Source: Spinacia oleracea (Eukaryota > Streptophyta > Magnoliopsida > Caryophyllales > Amaranthaceae). Taken from it: 64,000 bases of DNA. Positions 61,223 to 64,000 of this stretch are shown piece after piece. Under the pieces are notes generated by a model that was not told the origin of the DNA, did not search any database, and was given only the letters and a program-made list of their open reading frames with translations. The position numbers were made by a program, and so were the translations under genes. The stretch covers positions 372,001-436,000 of the forward strand of contig NC_079491.1 in assembly GCF_020520425.1 (NCBI RefSeq), given 5' to 3'. Every line of letters begins with the position of its first letter. Position 1 is the stretch's first letter.

Positions 61223-62494
61223 TTATGTTATATATACTTGTTTGTCGTGATCTAATAAATAAAGTCCATTGACTAATCTAGCAGATCCATAAAACATCTC
61301 TTTAAAATAAAACGAACAACTATTGTCTTTTATTATAAAGGAAAATCCCTTAGCATCTAAGCAAGAAACTGAAATGATGTTTTTAGTAAGACTTGGAACA
61401 TGGAAACATTCTTCCAGTTCCAAAACTAGCCCGGAGGGCAACGACAAATAGTAAGTTCCTACAGCTAATGCAGCAATCCGTGCTCCATTTCCCACTCGTA
61501 GGTCGACTTCACCTTTGCTTAACTTTCTACTTCTTCTTAGTCCCTGTGGATTGGAACATAAGTGTGAGCCACAACCAGTATCTAATACCCAAGAAGTTGA
61601 ATTAGCAAGTATACAGTCTATAACGAAAATACCTGAAGATGGAACGACTGTTCCGTTCTTCTGATCTTCCTTTAGCTTTGGACATTCTCTTTTGTAATGG
61701 CCTATTCCATCACAATAAAGACAGCTTGATGTGGACTTGTCCTGCTTTGATTTAGCATTGCCCTTGGACTTTCCACCTTTCTTGAATGGTCTCTTTCTAG
61801 CCTTGAGTAAATCTTTGGCTTCACAGTCCAGTACTATTTCAGCCTTTCTGACAAGGTGAATAAATTCTGCAACTGTTTCTTCTCTTTGTTCACTTAGGTA
61901 TTGTTGCTTGAAGCGACCAAACCCACTGTGTAGTGAATTGAGCAAGACAGAGACTGCCATCCTTTCGCTTATTGGTGTTCCTAGTAGACTTAGGCGATCA
62001 AAATATGAACACATAAGATCCACATGGAACCTCAGTGGGACGCCTACCCTCTGTTTAGTGCGAAGGAGCTGAACATGTGTTTCTTGGACCTCCATCCTAT
62101 AACACCTGTTGGGAGAACTAACCTTTAGCCCAGACATTGATTCAATCAACTCATGGACGTTCAGGTCCCTGTCCTCCGTACTTCCACGACAGATATCCCT
62201 CAGATTCTTGATGAGCGTAAAAGGTTCATAGGCTACAAACCTTCTAGCCCAATCATCAGGGATATTGTTCAGCATGAGACTCATAACCTTTTTGAGATCC
62301 GCATCCCAGGCGTAAAATCTCTCAGGGGTCATGTCTCTGGCATAGTAGCTTGGCATGGGATGTGATAGTACATACTCAAGTCCATTGAGTTTGACTATTT
62401 CAACTAGCTTAGCTTCCCATTCAAGAAAATTTGTCAGGTTCAGCTTGACCATAAGCTCAGAACCCATGATGATGTTTTGATTGTTGTTTGCCAT
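61223..62494 (-). CDS. copia gag and protease
   Basis: 423 codons from MANNNQNIIMGSELMVKLNL. The Gag core has FLEWEAKLVEIVKLNGLEYV and a zinc knuckle CLYCDGIGHYKRECP at about residues 267-281. The protease follows, with WVLDTGCGSHLCSNPQG (active-site D-T-G) and FHVPSLTKNIISVSCL. The frame ends at TAA (61223) after VYIT because a TA dinucleotide is gained in a TATATA run near 61228; the pol frame continues directly (NINTKKAKKDD). Confidence 0.93.
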   Translation of the reverse strand: MANNNQNIIMGSELMVKLNLTNFLEWEAKLVEIVKLNGLEYVLSHPMPSYYARDMTPERFYAWDADLKKVMSLMLNNIPDDWARRFVAYEPFTLIKNLRDICRGSTEDRDLNVHELIESMSGLKVSSPNRCYRMEVQETHVQLLRTKQRVGVPLRFHVDLMCSYFDRLSLLGTPISERMAVSVLLNSLHSGFGRFKQQYLSEQREETVAEFIHLVRKAEIVLDCEAKDLLKARKRPFKKGGKSKGNAKSKQDKSTSSCLYCDGIGHYKRECPKLKEDQKNGTVVPSSGIFVIDCILANSTSWVLDTGCGSHLCSNPQGLRRSRKLSKGEVDLRVGNGARIAALAVGTYYLSLPSGLVLELEECFHVPSLTKNIISVSCLDAKGFSFIIKDNSCSFYFKEMFYGSARLVNGLYLLDHDKQVYIT

Positions 62495-64000
62495 ATAAAA
62501 AAAAAACTACAATTGAAAAGAATAAACAAATAAATAACCATTCACAGTTTCTCTTAATAAACTTAAATTCTAGCATACATGCATAATTCAATGTTTATTA
62601 AGCATTTTATTCAAGTTATGTGTTCCGGCAGGTGTGAATAAAATGATTCCAAGATCCTAAAATCATTGAAGAACTAAGCACAGTTTGTCGACTTAATCCT
62701 AGAACATCTTAGGTAAGCAAAAGCCTTTTGCTAATAGTCTAGAAACTATTCTTGGTTGATAGGTACGTCTAAGAACTTATTAGGTAAACCTATCGAATTT
62801 GCCACGACATAAAAGGACTCCTTACTTATATCGTTGAGTTTCACCAAAACTAACATGTACTCACAATTATTTGTGTACCTTGCCCCTTTAGGACCAATAA
62901 GTAACACCTCGCTGAGCGAAAACTATTACTAGATTGATGTAAAGGATATCCAAGCAAGTGTATATTTTGGCATGGCACCTTTTAACTCAATTTTTAAGTT
63001 TGGAACTTAAGGCTCTTACTATGTTGGTTAGATTTTAAGTGAACTAAAATCCTTAATCATGCAACATAATCAAGCTTTTGATCTCATGCATTTTAAGACA
63101 TATTTAAAGCAATAAATAACTTAAAACATGCATAAGATATTTGTGATCTAGTATGGCCCGACTTCATCTTGAAGCTTTGACTTCAAAGTCCGTCTTGAAA
63201 ATCTCCGTGGGAGGCACCATTTTCTTCAAATAGGATAAGCTATAACTAATTACAACTATTTGATGGTACGCAGACCATATTTGAATTGAAAAACAACTTT
63301 GGTACTTTAGACCAATTACATTCAAATTAATGGTACGCAGACCATATTTTCTATCCTATTTGGGCCATACTAGTCACTTCATAACCTGCAAAACAGTACA
63401 TATACAATATATACCATTCACCCATTCATTATCATGAATGGCCCACATAGCTGGTTAGTTAAACACATTATGCATCACGTAAACATTTGCAGCAATTAAT
63501 CAAGGGCACCAATAATCTACCAATTATTCAGTCCTTATTAATTCTAATCGAGTTGTTTTAACCTTAAGGATTTGTAGACCTAATCAAGAGTTTATGACTA
63601 AAAGCACTCCCACTCAAACCAATAAATTCATATGCTTTACTAATTTTAAACATAAAATTGTATTTCTAGTCTAACCGGAAACATACAAATTTAATTAAAA
63701 TTTAAAGCTCATATAAATTTATAATTGAATCCAAAAATTTAATTTTAATTTCAGTCACATTTAAATTAATTTATGATTTTAATTTTAGTAAAATAATTAG
63801 AATAAATGCCATTTATTATAATTATAATATTCAAAATTAAAATCCAAGAAATTAATTCAAATTATTAATTTTAAAATCAATTAAAAATTACGTGAACTGA
63901 AATTTTCAAATTAAACATTCAAAACGATCTAATCGTAACGCAAACACCCTACGCGTTGCACGCCCATGGGCTGTACGCACACAGCCATTGCTGGCCATGT
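62495..64000 (-). other. Leader of the right-hand copia element
   Basis: Non-coding sequence upstream of gag. ATGGTACGCAGACCATATT occurs twice (about 63262 and 63331). The final 80 bp turn GC-rich (GCGTTGCACGCCCATGGGC), recalling the GC block of the LTR, so the LTR edge may be close by. Confidence 0.55.

Larger units (their letters stand above)
56300..64000 (-). mobile_element. Nearly intact Ty1/copia retrotransposon, 5' end beyond window
   Basis: Minus-strand element: 3' LTR 56300-57640, polypurine tract, an 850-bp non-coding spacer, pol (58505-61151), gag with protease (61223-62494), then at least 1.5 kb of leader. No primer binding site appears before 64000, so the 5' LTR lies to the right. 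Coding capacity is almost complete, with two small indels only (near 61228 and 60130), and RT keeps YVDD. This suggests recent insertion. The long leader and spacer make it larger than most plant copia elements. Confidence 0.92.

Overview
This is a stretch of nuclear DNA from a flowering plant, probably a dicot. The evidence is GT-AG spliceosomal introns, a chloroplast-type LL-diaminopimelate aminotransferase, a plant-type SAM synthetase with a 5'UTR intron, and dense nests of plant transposons (Ty1/copia, Ty3/gypsy, L1-type LINE, hAT, MULE, Tourist and Stowaway MITEs). I lean towards the Caryophyllales/Amaranthaceae, but that is only an impression. No CRISPR, operon or other prokaryotic structure is present.

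Layout. 1-2,082: end of a decayed Ty3/gypsy element (minus) with its LTR. 2.5-2.9 kb: last three exons of an unidentified small membrane protein (plus). 4.2-11.3 kb: scrap-yard of intron-containing gene fragments on the minus strand (DNA polymerase alpha subunit B-like, a REC/TSS-type TPR protein, an unidentified coiled-coil gene) with a Tourist MITE, a 102-bp tandem repeat and a 371-bp direct duplication. 13.2-15.65 kb: intact three-exon NYN/LOTUS gene (minus, 657 aa). 16.4-18.0 kb: MULE-like element with a 12-bp target duplication. 19.8-21.0 kb: SPL1-type transcription factor pseudogene, 3' part only (plus).

21.4-50.1 kb: the main gene, a nine-exon LL-diaminopimelate aminotransferase (plus, 464 aa; all phases close). 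A 1.4-kb coding sequence is spread over 28.7 kb because introns 4 and 8 hold transposons: a copia element containing three hAT-like elements in intron 4; a hAT-like element, a LINE with a perfect 14-bp target duplication, and a rearranged gypsy element in intron 8. 51.0-52.9 kb: intact S-adenosylmethionine synthetase (minus), tail-to-tail with the aminotransferase. 53.3-56.0 kb: Stowaway MITE, (TA)n tract, FAR1-type MULE remnant and a tRNA-like sequence. 56.3-64.0 kb: a young, nearly intact copia element (minus) whose 5' LTR lies beyond the window.

Three complete host genes are present. Two belong to aspartate-family metabolism: lysine synthesis in the plastid, and SAM synthesis from methionine in the cytosol. 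I see no wholly new biological system. The most notable items are the transposon-inflated aminotransferase gene, a perfect 46-bp inverted repeat just upstream of it, the layered insertion and duplication history in intron 8, and the cluster of unrelated intron-bearing gene fragments.
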